Assembly (NCBI GenBank): GCA_965240325.2
Contig: OZ251255.1
Location: 248,001 to 312,000 of the forward strand
DNA: 64,000 bases
Direction of reading: 5' to 3'
From: Rebecca billardiae RCC1528
Taxonomy: Eukaryota; Haptophyta
Shown: positions 31,470 through 43,764 of the stretch, piece after piece
Numbering within the stretch: the first letter of the stretch is position 1
Layout: each line of letters begins with the position of its first letter
Program-made: the position numbers and the translations under genes
The notes under the pieces: generated by a model
Seen by the model: the letters and a program-made list of their open reading frames with translations, nothing else
What the model was told of the DNA's origin: nothing
The model's database searches: none

Positions 31470-32352
31470 GCTAGGAGTGGACGTGACACTGTAAGCCGAG
31501 ATCCGGAGTATAGTATATATACGCGGTCTGCTGCGCCGCGCGACACCGTACCTGGTGACCCGACCGTATACCGACCGGACGATGAGCGCGACGGCCATTA
31601 TAATATATTATATTCAGGCATGCCCTGTCATTGAGCTGAGTGTCATTGACGATTGTCGTAGTCACTCTGATCACGCGGCCCTCCTGCTAGTCGGCTGAAT
31701 TCAGAACTGCACGGAGTGCCCGCAGGCTCGTCGGCGGGCGCGAGCCGAAGTATATATCGTCAGACTGTATCAGTCGTCCATCCGGTACAGTTCGCGGCCG
31801 GCCGTGCCGATGAGTGGTCGTCCAGCGACCCGCCGAGGGTCCTGCCTCCTGGCGGCTGGCCGCCGCGGGATCGGGCTCATCGCGGGCGGCCGGCGAGCTT
31901 TGCCGCTGCTACCGGACTGACTCGCTCGGTCGGATCCGCGCCTGCGCTACCGAGTTCGTTCGGCTGTGCCGCCATTCATATGCGATGGCTGCCGCGCGCT
32001 GACTGCTGATGATATATATATAACTAATAGCAGCTAGTCTCAAGTCGCGTCACGGTCCGCGGTGCCGCCCCGGCAGCGCGCGCGGTAGATTAACGGGCGC
32101 CGCGCGGACGCCGCCCCCGCGGGCCGAGTAGCTGCGCTTGGCGTGCCCGGCCGCCAGCGCGCGGCCGCGGGCGCCGCGACTGGCGAGCAGTGCTGGGTCG
32201 TCGTGCAGCGCTGGCGAGCGTCGCAGCAGAGTAACGTCTTAATGCAGAGTAGTCGTAGGCTGATGATGTATCTTATGCCACTGCGCCTGGCAGAGCGCTG
32301 ATGCCACCCGTGGGCGAGCGGCCCGACGAGCCACGCAGTGGCACGGGGGACA
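31470..32352. other. Intergenic region, about 0.9 kb
   Basis: No gene recognised. AT-richer patches with TATA runs occur near 31.51, 31.60 and 32.01 kb. It lies between convergent genes. Confidence 0.6.
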
Positions 32353-34086
32353 TCACCCCGCCGGCGCCGCAGCTCCGGGCCGCGCAGCGCCCGATGCCGG
32401 CGGCAGCGCCAGCTGCTGCGGCGCCGCCATGTCGTGCGCGCACACCATGTGGAAGAAGCGAAGGGTCGAGTCGGCGCGACTCATCCTCTGCGCGTGCCGC
32501 GTGCGGTGCCTGGCCTTGCTGCCACGCTTCGTCGACACGGCCACCCCGGGCGTGGCGCGGGCCTCCTGCGAGGCGTTGCTGCCGCCCGCTGTGCCCGGAC
32601 CGGTCGGGGGCACGCGCACGATGGTGGCGATGCCGTGCTGCAGCCTGCGCCGCCGCGCCGCCGCCGCGCCGCGCGCCGCGCCGGGCGGCGCGCCGCCGGC
32701 GACCGCACCGCCGGTGCCGCCGAGTCCAGGGGCGGGCGGTGTGCGCGCGCGCGGGGGCGCGGCGGTGCGCACGATGTAGGGCAGCGCGCGCGCGTGGTTC
32801 ACCGCGCTTGCGTCCTGGAAGCCGTCGTCGTCGCTGTCGCCATGCACGCCCGAGCCCGCCCCGCCCGGCCTCGGCGCCGCCGCCGCGGGCGCATTTCCGT
32901 AACGGACTTTGAAACCGTCGCCGTGCGCGCACCAGGAGGGGCGCGAGGCGGCCCACGCGCAGCACGCGCACGGGCGCAGCGCGTGCGGCCAGTACCCCTC
33001 GCCAAAGTACGGCCGGCACACGTCGCGCACCAGCAGCCGCGTCAGCAGCTCGCTCTGAGCGCCGGGCTCGGCCGGGAGCGCCCAGCGCGCGACCGCGGCG
33101 GGCTCGGCGCGCGCGCGCTCGGGCGCGAGCACGTGCACGACCTCGTCGTGCCACGCGGTGGAGAAGGACTCGCAGCGGTGGGTGACGTACAGCGTGCGGT
33201 ACCCGCGCGCCAGCGCCCAGCGCCGCACCAGCGGCCACTCGGCCTCCAGCCCGCGCATGCCTCCGCTCTGATTGGCCGCCGCAAAGAGAGCTTCGTGAGA
33301 ACGAACTTCGAACGGCGCCTCCGCGCGGTACCAGAGTCCGGAGCCGACGGCGCGGTACATCCAGAAGAGGCCGGACTCGGCGTAGTGGTACGTGAACGTC
33401 TTCGTCACCTCCACCCACTCCCACGCGCGCGACGGCCGCGACGGCCGCCGCGCGCGCGCGGCGGGCGCGGCGGCGGGCGCGGCGCGAGCGGCGGTGGCGG
33501 GCGCGGCGGCCGCCGCCGCCGCGCCGCCGCCGCCGGCGGCAGGGCCGAGCGCGGTGCCGCCGGGCGTGTCGGCGGGCGGGTAGAGCGCGGGCGTGGGCGG
33601 CGGCACGGGCGCCGTCGTGCCCTTGTGCGCGCGCTTCCCCTCGCAGCCGGCCACCTCCGTGCGCTGAATCCACAGCGTGTACAGCGGCTGCATGTTCTTA
33701 TTGAAATGCTTAAAGACGGAGCCGTAGCCGTGCTTGGGCTGCGCGTCCCACTTGCACCGGCGGAGCGCGGGCGGGAGCAGCCGCTCGTACACCAGCTGCA
33801 CGCAGCACCGCAGCTTCCTCGCGAAGTCCGCGTCGCGCCGCGCGGCGTCCGCCTCGTCGCGCGCGCCGCCGTACACCTGAGTCACGTACGCGCGCAGAGC
33901 GGGCGTGCCGGGCGCGAGGGCGGCGGTGAGGTTGTCGAGGGAGCACGGCTGCAGCCAGCGGAGGTACGCCGCCGACGGCCCCTTCGCCGCGGCGCTGCCC
34001 AGGGCGGCGGCGCCGAGCACGAGCGCGAGCGGCGGCGGCGCGCGGCCGCCGCGCGGCATCGGGCCGGCCGGTGGCTTCGCTCCCAT
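32353..34086 (-). CDS. Secreted or membrane-associated protein of unknown function
   Basis: An intronless 577-codon frame. Residues about 14-36 (PPPLALVLGAAALGSAAAKG) form a signal peptide. The mature part has non-biased, conserved-looking blocks: YLRWLQPCSLDNLTAALAPG, KLRCCVQLVYERLLPPALRR, KTFTYHYAESGLFWMYRAVG followed by SGLWYR, TLYVTHRCESFSTAWHDEVV, and a Cys cluster near CRPYFGEGYWPHALRPCACC. Low-complexity Ala/Pro/Gly linkers separate them. I do not recognise the family. The blocks with Trp, Tyr, Cys and His are not what a random GC-rich frame gives, so this is probably an extracellular or lumenal protein. The last 150 residues are basic and low in hydrophobicity. Confidence 0.65.
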   Translation of the reverse strand: MGAKPPAGPMPRGGRAPPPLALVLGAAALGSAAAKGPSAAYLRWLQPCSLDNLTAALAPGTPALRAYVTQVYGGARDEADAARRDADFARKLRCCVQLVYERLLPPALRRCKWDAQPKHGYGSVFKHFNKNMQPLYTLWIQRTEVAGCEGKRAHKGTTAPVPPPTPALYPPADTPGGTALGPAAGGGGAAAAAAAPATAARAAPAAAPAARARRPSRPSRAWEWVEVTKTFTYHYAESGLFWMYRAVGSGLWYRAEAPFEVRSHEALFAAANQSGGMRGLEAEWPLVRRWALARGYRTLYVTHRCESFSTAWHDEVVHVLAPERARAEPAAVARWALPAEPGAQSELLTRLLVRDVCRPYFGEGYWPHALRPCACCAWAASRPSWCAHGDGFKVRYGNAPAAAAPRPGGAGSGVHGDSDDDGFQDASAVNHARALPYIVRTAAPPRARTPPAPGLGGTGGAVAGGAPPGAARGAAAARRRRLQHGIATIVRVPPTGPGTAGGSNASQEARATPGVAVSTKRGSKARHRTRHAQRMSRADSTLRFFHMVCAHDMAAPQQLALPPASGAARPGAAAPAG

Positions 34087-34602
34087 CAGCAGCCCGCTGA
34101 CAGCAGTAGTGATGAACGATGGCTGCTGATGGAGCCCGATGGCTGCTGATGATTGATGAACACTATGACGATGATGGGGTATCGTCAGGCAAAAGTAGCT
34201 TTTCTGGTCCCATCAATACCTCGCGGTCATCAAACTTGTTCAGCATCGCGCGTCAGTTGATCGCTTGATGACGACTCCGAAGGCTCATCGGCCTGACCGC
34301 TGTCCGCTGGTAACAATGTCAGGTTCGGCGGCCACGGAGCCGCGCGCCCGCGCCGGGCCGCGCGCCGCGTGGTGCCGCCGGCGCATGAGGTACTAACGGA
34401 CGCGTTCTGACGCTGCAACGGCAACTGCAGAGTGCAGCGCCATCCCGCGCCTCCTGCGCCCTCCGAGCGCGTTATGAAAGCAGCACGGGCCACGGCGGCG
34501 GCGCGCGCCGCGCCACGCTCGCAGCAGCAGCGCGCAGCGGGGGCAGTGGCGCCGCAGCCGGCGGCAGCTGCACGCACCCACCGTGCCCCCGCCGTGCCGC
34601 GC
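34087..34602. other. Intergenic region, about 0.5 kb
   Basis: No gene seen. The left part (34.09-34.17 kb) has imperfect repeats of a GATGGCTGCTGATG-like motif. Confidence 0.6.
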
Positions 34603-37600
34603 TCAGAGCAGCTTGACGTCCTGCCCGGAGGTCACGTACTTCCGGAACGCGGCCATCACCGGACTATCCGTGCCCGCCTTGTCCGGGTGAAAAAAGTTGA
34701 GATCCGCCACCGCCTGCCGCGTGCTCGGCGCCGCCATGTTCTGCAGCAGGCCGAGCGCGAGCTCCTTGGTGAGCTCGCGAGAGGGGTGGAAGCAGGTGAA
34801 CGGGTCGCCCACGCGCCGCTGGAAGCGGAAGCCGCGGAGCAGCGGCTGGAAGCGCACGACGAAGTGCTCGGAGGGCGAGTCGAACGCCTCAGAGGCCTGC
34901 GGGGGCGCGCGGGGCCGCGGCGGCGCGGGGGCGCGCGGGGGCGCGGCGGCGCGGGGCGCGCGGGGGCGCGGCGGCGCGCGGGGCGGGGCGGCCGGTCTGA
35001 GCGCCGCATGGCGCGGCGCGGCGCGCAGCGGCGCACGCCCCGCGCGCGGAAGGCCGGCCGGCCGGCCGGCTGCGCGCCACCGCGCCGCGCTGCGCGCCGC
35101 GCCTCCGCACCTCGAGCAGCATGGCGTTGAGCTGCGCTGCAAACTCGTCCGCGCCGTTCATGTCGTTGAACTTGGTGCCGGAAGCCATCGCCACCTTCTG
35201 TTTCCACGCCGTCACCTGCAGAGCACGGCACAGCGTGCGCGCGCGGGCGTGTGCGCGCGGGCGGAGGGGGCGGCGGCGGCGGCGGCGGCAGCGGCAGCGG
35301 GCAGCGGGCAGCGGGCAGCAGCAGCGGCAGCGGGCAGCGGGCAGCGGGCAGCGGGCAGCGGGCAGCGGGCAGCGGGCAGCGGGCAGCGGGCAGCGGGCAG
35401 CGGGCAGCGGGCAGCGGGCAGCGGGCAGCGGGCAGCGGGCAGCGGGCAGCGGGCAGCGGGCAGCGGGCAGCGGGCAGCGGGCAGCGGGCAGCAGCAGCGG
35501 CAGCGGCAGCGGGCAGCGGGCAGCGGGCAGCGGGCAGCGGCAGCGGGCAGCGGGCAGCGGGCAGCGGGCAGCGGCAGCGGGCAGCGGGCAGCGGGCAGCG
35601 GGCAGCGGCAGCGGGCAGCGGGCAGCGGGCAGCGGCAGCGGGCAGCGGGCAGCGGCAGCGGGCACGCACGTGTCAGCGCGCGCTCGCGCTCACACCGACG
35701 CCGCCCGAGCCGGCAGCAACGCCCTCACCCCCGCCGCGCCCCGGGCCCACCTCTCCCCTTCGCCCCCTTCGCCCCCCACGCACCTGCGTGCGGCACCACA
35801 TCGACTCCGCCTGCACGTCCTCCAGGGTGTGGGGCTCGTCACTTAGGGCGAGCAGGTTGACGTACGTGTGGGGCAGCTGCGCTTTTAAAAAGGTCAGCAG
35901 CTTCCAGAGCTGAGCCTTGAGCAGCTTGATGTCGCGCGGCGTCCACCACTGGTCGCCCCAGCTGGCGAGAAGGGTGAGCACCTTCCACTGCCCCAGGCTG
36001 GCCGGGTACGCCTCGTGGATCCACTTGGAGATGTCCTCCGCCTGAGCGGAGGGTTAGGGTAGGGTAGGATTAGGGTTAGGGTTAGGGCGGGAGGGCGCGA
36101 GGGCGCGAGGGCGGGAGGGCGGGAGGGCGCGAGGGCGGGAGGGCGGGAGGGGGCGGGTGAGCGGCTGCCACGCCCCGGCCCCGTGGTGTGGCCCGCGGCG
36201 CCCTCCCGCCGTGGGCGCGCGCACGCACGCACGCGCCCTGCCCGGCGCGCGCGTGCGCGTGCAAGCGCCAGCATGCGCGTGCACTCGCACCCCGGCCCAG
36301 GCTCGGGTTGAGGGCTCGGGCGAGGGAGCGCACACACCTGCGCGTAGAGCGTGTTGGGCCGCTCCAGCTTCTCGACGCCCTGGTTGGGCGACGTGTCCGG
36401 CAGCGACGCGCCGTCCGCCGCCGCGTTCAGCCCGCACTCGCGCTGCCGCCCAACGCAAGGGTCGAAGCGCGGCGTGTGCCCAGATGCCGGCCCAAGCAGT
36501 TTCGGGTTGTACCGCCGCATCAGCGTGCCTGCGCGCCCCGCGCCGCGCGTGCGCGGCGCGCCGCGGAGGGCGGTGAGCGCGCGCGCCGCAGCACGCGGCG
36601 GGTGCGGCCGCCGGCGGCAGGGCGACTCGCCCGGGGCAGGGCAGCGCGCGCGCCTAGGCGGGGTGGCGCGCGCCGGGACAAAGCGACGCGCGCGGACGCG
36701 CCGCCCGACCGGCGCGTCCGCGCGCCCGCCACGACCACCTACCCGCCACGGCGCGCAGCCTGCCGCGCCGCGTGCCGCGCCGCGTGCCGCACCACCCGCC
36801 GCGCCACCCGCCGCGCCCCGCAGCCCGCTTCGCCGCGCAACCGGCCGCGCGTCGCCAGCTGGCGCGCGCACCAAAGGTGTCCATGCGCGGAAGCCCCATG
36901 CCAAGCTCGCCGCCGCCACACGCCCACGCGCCGCCGCGGTAGTCGATGATCACCTGCGCGGCGCGCACGCGGCGGCTCGGCGCGTGTCGGCGCGGGCGGC
37001 GGCCCCGCCGCCGTCCACACCACCCACGCGGCCGCCGTGCCAACCCCTGCGCTTCGCGCGGCGCGGCGCACTTGCGCCACACAAGCCGGCGCGCGCACGC
37101 GCTCGCGCGCCGTGCCGGCCCCGCCGCCGCTCCCTCCGCCGCGCGTGTCCCCGGCGCATGCGCCCGCGCAGCACTCCCCGCATGCACCCGCATCACACCC
37201 GCACGCCCCGCATGTCCCGCCGTTCCCCGCCGTTCCCCTGTCCCCGCCGTTCCCCGCACTCCCCGCACTCCCCGCATTTACCCGCATTTACCCGCATTTC
37301 CGCGCGCACCTTGGAGAGCTCCCACAGGTGGCCAAACTGCGCGGCGTTGAGGCCGGTCATCCACGAGTCGCCCATGCACATGATCGCGGCGACCTGCGAC
37401 GCGTTGATCCCGGCCCACGGCTTGCGCCGCTGCAGCAGCGTCGCGGTGGACGAGCGGTTGCCGCCGTGCTTCGAGGTCCGGGCGAATTTTCCGGAGCCGG
37501 CGGCGGCGGCGGCGCCGGCCACGCCCGGCCCGGCGCCGTGCGCGCCTCCGCCGGGCGCGCCGGGGAAGGCGCCCATGGGGAAGCCGGGCGGCAGGCCCTG

Positions 37601-37675
37601 CCCACCGGCCAGCCGCGCGCGCGCCGCCTGCTGCCACCGCGCCGACATCATCGCCTGCTGGTTCCAAGCCCCCAG

Positions 37676-37710
<35 letters not shown>

Positions 37711-37999
37711 GATGCTTCATGCGCTGCAGCTGCTTCATCTGCTGCTTGAGGCGCTGCTGCGCGCTCAGCTGCGCCGACGTGCCGGGGAACCCCGCCTGTA
37801 GCTGCCGCCGCTCGGCCGCGGACGGCGCGGGCGCCCGCTCCGCGCGCGGCGCGGCGCCGCGCCCGGCGGCGGGGCGCTCCGGCGCGCCGTCGTCGGCATG
37901 CGGCGCGCGCGTCCGCGCGTCCACGCCGCTTGCGGCGGCGAGCACGGCGAGGGCGAGGAGCGCCCCACCGAGCACGCGCAGCCGCGTCGCCGGACCCAT
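34603..37999 (-). CDS. Phospholipase-B-like GDSL/SGNH protein
   Basis: Six exons (37999-37310, 36953-36872, 36528-36338, 36041-35784, 35215-35111, 34896-34603) join in frame to 539 codons. A signal peptide ([17 protein letters not shown]) is followed by a basic, Gln-rich region. Family blocks match membrane-associated phospholipase B1: [11 protein letters not shown] (nucleophile Ser), [71 protein letters not shown] and FTCFHPS. Compared with PLB1, the GxND Asn is replaced by Gly (SWGD) and the DxxH Asp by Thr (TCFH), while Ser and His remain. Activity is therefore uncertain. Introns hold a GGGCAGC minisatellite and TTAGGG-like repeats. The gene is head-to-head with malate dehydrogenase. Confidence 0.8.
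35288..35662. repeat. GGGCAGC minisatellite in an intron
   Basis: About 375 bp of 7-bp GGGCAGC units, with GGCAGC and GCAGCA variants, inside intron 4 (35216-35783) of the PLB-like gene. It produces spurious Gln/Ala/Gly/Ser and Pro/Leu/Ala/Arg/Cys frames. Confidence 0.95.
36051..36088. repeat. Interstitial telomere-like TTAGGG repeats at a splice acceptor
   Basis: TTAGGG and TAGGG units on the plus strand. In the minus-strand transcript they read CCCTAACCCTAA... and end about 10 bases before the CAG acceptor (36042-36044) of PLB-like exon 4, followed upstream by a GGGAGGGCG-type repeat. Confidence 0.85.
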
Positions 38000-38316
38000 C
38001 GGGCTCTGTGCCCCGCGGCGCTTGCGCGCGCGCGCGCCCACCTGCCCGCGCTGGATGCTTGCTTGTGAGCGCCGCTGCTGCGTGCGGCGCCCGCGCAGGA
38101 GCAGCCAAGATCTGGAGATACGGTTTTTCCGCGGCGCCACGGCCGGACACTGGGGGCATCGGCAGCCGGACGCTCCGTCTCGAGTCTCGAGCCTCGACGC
38201 GCCCGGAGTCATTATGCCCCGCCCGCGCCCGGACTCCCCATTCGCCCGCGGTGGGCCCATCGCCGAGTGCTCGTCGGGGGTGCCCCGAGGAGCAGCCCTC
38301 GCCGCCACAGTCCGAG
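38000..38316. promoter_or_regulatory. Short divergent promoter region (PLB-like / malate dehydrogenase)
   Basis: 317 bp between two head-to-head start codons. GC-rich, without a clear TATA box. It contains a direct repeat of TCTCGAG-like sequence near 38.18 kb. Confidence 0.4.
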
Positions 38317-40789
38317 ATGGCGCTCGCCCTGCGGCGCACGGCGGCGCACCCGTCGGCCGCGCTCCTCGCGCGCCGATGCCTCTCGTTCTCCCCGGCCGAC
38401 CTGGACCAGTACAGGGGGAAGGTCGCCGCCGACCTCTCGGGCATGTCCGCCGAGCAGCGCGCGTCGCTCGACGCGGCCGCCAAGCTCGTCGAGTACGACC
38501 CGGCGGTCTCGAGCTATTCGGCGGTGACGTACCCGAAGCCGGTGGCGGCGAACGCGGCGGCGAACGTGAAGCAGGCGTACACCGACTGCATGGTCGCCGA
38601 GGCCGCGTGGGTCGACGAGAAGCTCTCCGCCGCCAAGGCGCACCTCGATTCGCTCGTCGCATCCAAGGCTGGCGCGGTGCGCGCGCGCCGCGCCGCCGCC
38701 GCCGCGCGCGCGAGCGAGCGAGCGAGCGAGCGAGCGGGGCGAGGCGGGCCGGGTGGGGAGGTGAGGGTTGGATTGCACGCTGCGGGGCGGGGCGGGCCGA
38801 TGGGGGCGGGCCGGCGGCACGGCAGCTCCGCTGACGACAGCTGTGGCGCAGTTCCAACCCGCCGCCCGCGCGGCACGCGCCGCCCTCGCTCCGGCGGGGG
38901 CGGCGCGCTGCGGCGCGGGCGGCGGTGCGCGGACGCGAGCTCTGCCGATGCGTGCCGGGCGGCGCTCCGCCCGGGAATCTTCTCTCCGAGGGGCGCCTGG
39001 GCCCGCCGCCACCGCCGCCACCGCCGCCACGGGGGTGGGCTCGGAGCCCGCGGCCGGCCGCCGTGTCGGCAGCTGCTGCGACGATGCGCGGTCGCTCGCG
39101 CCGCGCCGCGCCGCGGCGGCGGGCTGGCGCCGCGCACGCCGCCGCCGCTGCGGCACGGGCCGCCGGGCAGGCGGCGTGGCGGCGCGTGGCGCAGTGCCAC
39201 CCGCCCGTCCGCCCGTGGGGACGCCCTCCGCGTGCCGTTGCGTCGGGGAGGGCGGGGGCCAAGACAGGCGGTTCAGATCAGGGGGTCAGTCAGCCGTGGG
39301 GCCGCGCGCGTGGTGGGTGCGCGGGGCGGGGGCGGCGCAGCACCCGTGCCGCGGGGCGGGGGTGGCGCAGCACCCGTGCACAGCGCAGGAGCCTGGCGGT
39401 GGGGCGGGAGGCCTCGCGGGCGGAGGCTGCGCGGCGCAGCCGCGCAGCGCGCCGCGCACGGCGCCGCGCCCGCGCACGACGCGCTGACGCGCTCAGCCCG
39501 CTCGCCGCGCGCGCCGCCCTCTGGCGCCGCCTCTGGTGCCGCGCGCTCCGCCGCGCCGCGCGCTCCGCCGCGCGCCGCTCCGCTCGGCGCGCAGGGCGCG
39601 TCTGAGGTGGACAAGCGGCTGCTCTCGTTCAAGGACGCGGAGTGCGCGCAGGTGCGTGCGTACATCTCGCAGCTCACCCACGACGCCGGCCTCGCCGCCG
39701 CCGCCGACGCCTCGCGCTGGAAGGCGCCCGTTACTGTGGCGGTTACGGGCGCCGCCGGCGCGATCGGGTACCAACTCCTCTTCAAGATCGCGTCCGGTGC
39801 GATGCTCGGGCCGGACCAGCCCGTCGTGCTGCACCTGCTCGACCTGCCCGACGCGTCAGACAAGGTGCGCCGCCGCGCGAGGAGCCGCGGGGCGACCACA
39901 CCCGGCACGGCCGCTGCGGCGCACGGCCCGCGCGGCGCGGCGGCGCGCGGCGACGCAGCTGCCGCCGGCAGCTGTCAGCTGCGTGGTGCGCGTCAGGCGG
40001 GACGGCGGTGTCCTCGTGCGCTCCCGCGCGCGCCGTGCGCCTCGCGTCGCTCGCTGTGCCCCCGACCCTCACCCGCCCCCCCCACCCGCCCCGTCACCCG
40101 CGTCGGCGGCCGCGCTGCCCCCGTGGCGCTGCGCGGCTGCGGCGGCGCGCTCTGATTGGGCGGCGGCTCTGCGTGCCGCGCTCTGATTGGGCGGCAGGTG
40201 ACTGGCGTGATGATGGAGCTGCAGGACTGCTCCTTCCCGCTGCTCGCGGGCGCGCACGGCTTCTCCGACCCGAGCGCCGGCCTCGCCGGCGTCGACTACG
40301 CCATGCTCGTCGGCGCCAGCCCCCGCACCAAGGGCATGGAGCGCAAGGATTTAATTGCCAAGAATGCCGAGATCTTTTCCGCGCAGGGCAAGGCGCTCAA
40401 CTCGGGCTCGCCGGGGGCCAAGGTGGTGGTCGTGGGCAACCCGGCGAACACGAACTGCCTGATCGGCATGATGAACGCGCCGGACATGCCCGCGGAGAAC
40501 TGGACGGCGCTCACCCGCCTCGACCAGGTGTGTGTGCGTGCGCGTGTGTGTGCGTGTGTGTGCGTGTGTGCGCGTGTGCGCGCGTGTGCGCGCGTGTGTG
40601 CGCGTGCGTGCGCGTGTGCGCGCGTGTGCGCGCGTGTGTGCGCGTGTGCGCGCGTGTGTGCGCGTGCGTGCGCGCGCGTGCGTGTGTGTGCGTGTGTGTG
40701 CGTGTGTGTGCGTGCGTGCGCGCGTGTGCGCGCGTGTGCGTAGGCGCGCGTGCGCGCGTGCGTGTGTGTGTGTGTGTGTGCGTGCGTGT

Positions 40790-40824
<35 letters not shown>

Positions 40825-41852
40825 CGTGTGCGTGCGTGCGCGTGCGTGTGCGGCCGCGCGCGCGCCGCCGGCGTGCGCGCGCCTCTCCTTGCATCGCGTG
40901 TGCCGCGCGCGCCGCCAGCGCGCTCTGTGCGCGCTGTGGCCCGGCTGCGTGCGCGCCGTGTGAGTCGCGCGCTCGGCACACTCACACGTCACCCCGCCCG
41001 ATCGCTCGGCTGCGGTGCGGTGCGCGCGGCCGCGGCGCGCGCGCAGACGCGTGCCGAGGCGATGCTGGCTGCCAAGGCGGGCTGCACGGTGAACGACGTC
41101 TCGCGCGTGATCATCTGGGGCAACCACTCGGCCACGCAGTTCCCGGACATCGCGCACGCCACGGTCAAGGGGCGGTGGGCCAAGGAGGTCGTCCCGGACG
41201 ACTGGTACAAAAAGACGTTTATTCCGGGCGTGGCCGAGCGCGGCGCCGAGATCATCAAGGCGCGCGGCGCGTCGTCGGCCGCGTCCGCGGCGATGGCGGC
41301 GCTGTTCCACATGCGCGACTGGGCGTGCGGGAGCAACGGCAAGTGGCACTCGATGGGCGTCGTGGCCGACGGCAGCTACGGCATCGGCACCGACCTCATC
41401 TACAGCGTGCCCGTCGTCACCTACCCGGGTGCGTGCGCATTGCAGCGCGGCGCGGGCGGCGCGGCGCGGGCGCCCGCGCGCGCCGCGCGGCGCGGCGGGT
41501 GACTGCGGTTGCCGGCTGCGGCGAGCGCGCGCATGCGGGTGCGCGCTGCCGTGCTCCTGGCCGTGTGCACACGCTCACACGACACGCGCCGCGCCCGCCG
41601 CCCACACCCGCTGCCGCTCGCTCTTCCCTTTTCTTCCTTCGTATTCCCTTTTTCTTTTTTCTGTTCTTTGTATTCCCTTTTTCCCGACACTTCTTTTGAC
41701 TCTTCCCTCGCTGCGCCGCAGGCGTGTACAAGCGCGTGGGCGGCGTCAGCATCGACCCGTTCGCCGCGCAGATGATGGAGGCGACGCGCAAGGAGCTCAT
41801 CCAGGAGCGCGAGGCGGTGGCGCACCTGCTGGGCAAGCGCGCCGTCGGCTAA
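38317..41852 (+). CDS. Malate dehydrogenase, NAD type, with long N-terminal extension
   Basis: Five exons (38317-38676, 39595-39864, 40198-40527, 41047-41428, 41722-41852) join in frame to 490 codons. The C-terminal ~325 residues are a complete cytosolic/chloroplast-type [17 protein letters not shown] (nucleotide fold), HLLDLPDA (Asp favouring NAD), [14 protein letters not shown] (substrate Arg), [21 protein letters not shown] and [13 protein letters not shown] with the catalytic His. It interconverts malate and oxaloacetate. The first ~165 residues are unusual: a basic, Arg/Ala-rich start ([19 protein letters not shown]) suggesting organelle import, probably mitochondrial, then a helical region (exon 1 and start of exon 2) of no recognised family. 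Intron 3 is a GT/GC repeat; intron 4 ends in a strong pyrimidine tract. Confidence 0.92.
40528..40855. repeat. Alternating GT/GC repeat filling an intron
   Basis: About 330 bp of GTGTGCGC-type sequence. G alternates with T or C almost without interruption, apart from one break near 40741. It starts at the splice donor itself (GTGTGTGCG) of MDH intron 3. Confidence 0.95.
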
Positions 41853-42429
41853 GCAACCAGACCCGCCGCAGCCCCCGCCGCAACGCTCGCCTGGCCCAAG
41901 GCCGAGCGCGCGCGCGGCGGGGCGCCGCGCCGGGCCGCGCGCGGCGCCGCGCCGCACCGAGCCCGGCCCGTCGTCGGGCCATGCCGCGTGCGGTGCGCGC
42001 GCCGCGCAGGCGACGGCGGCGTCCCACGTGGCCGCCTCCGCCGCCCATCGCAGCACCTGACCGTCACACGCCAGACCGTTACAGATCGTTACCGATCGTC
42101 GGCCCCCGAGATGAGGCCCCGATGACCAACCAAGCCTTGGGTGGCCGCGGGGGCGCCCACGCCGCCACGGCCACCCGCCGTCTCCACTGCTCGGCACGCG
42201 CACGCCCCGCTCGGGTGGGCGGTGCCTGACGTGGCCCACGCCGTGCGCGCAGCCCTCACGCCGGCGGCCGCGTCTGACGAGTGCGCCGGCTCTGGACCGC
42301 CGCCGCCGTCGTCAGCCGCGGCAGCCATGAATGAATCCGCTGCGCCAACTCCTGACTTGCCCGGCGGAGTCTCGACGAGCAGTCGTCGCGTCAGTTGCGC
42401 GGCGCGTCACGACTGTCACTGATGATGAC

Positions 42430-42481
42430 GATATATATATATATATATGTATATATGTGTGTATATCAGATATATACATAC

Positions 42482-42562
<81 letters not shown>
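42430..42562. repeat. (TA)n array with GTATGTA variants
   Basis: TA repeats interrupted by GTGTGTATATCAGA and CATACATACATAC runs; 136 bp left of the TIR element. Confidence 0.95.
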
Positions 42563-42566
<4 letters not shown>

Positions 42567-42698
42567 CGACGTGGCAGCATCCGACAAGCGTCAGGCTCAG
42601 AGTGCAACAGACACTACATAGAATGCGTCCGCGCCTTCCGTCCAGGTCAGACAGTGCGCCACCCGCAGCCCTGCCCCCCTACGGGAGCGGGTATATAT

Positions 42699-43764
<1,066 letters not shown>

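Noticed and set aside
35288-35662. CRISPR-like array
   Set aside because: Units are 7 bp with no spacers; it is a minisatellite.
35121-35913. Gln/Ala/Gly/Ser repeat proteins in three frames
   Set aside because: Translations of the intronic GGGCAGC minisatellite; the real exons lie on the other strand.
37930-40155. A 741-codon open frame over the start of malate dehydrogenase
   Set aside because: It includes upstream sequence and reads through introns 1 and 2. MDH homology requires splicing.
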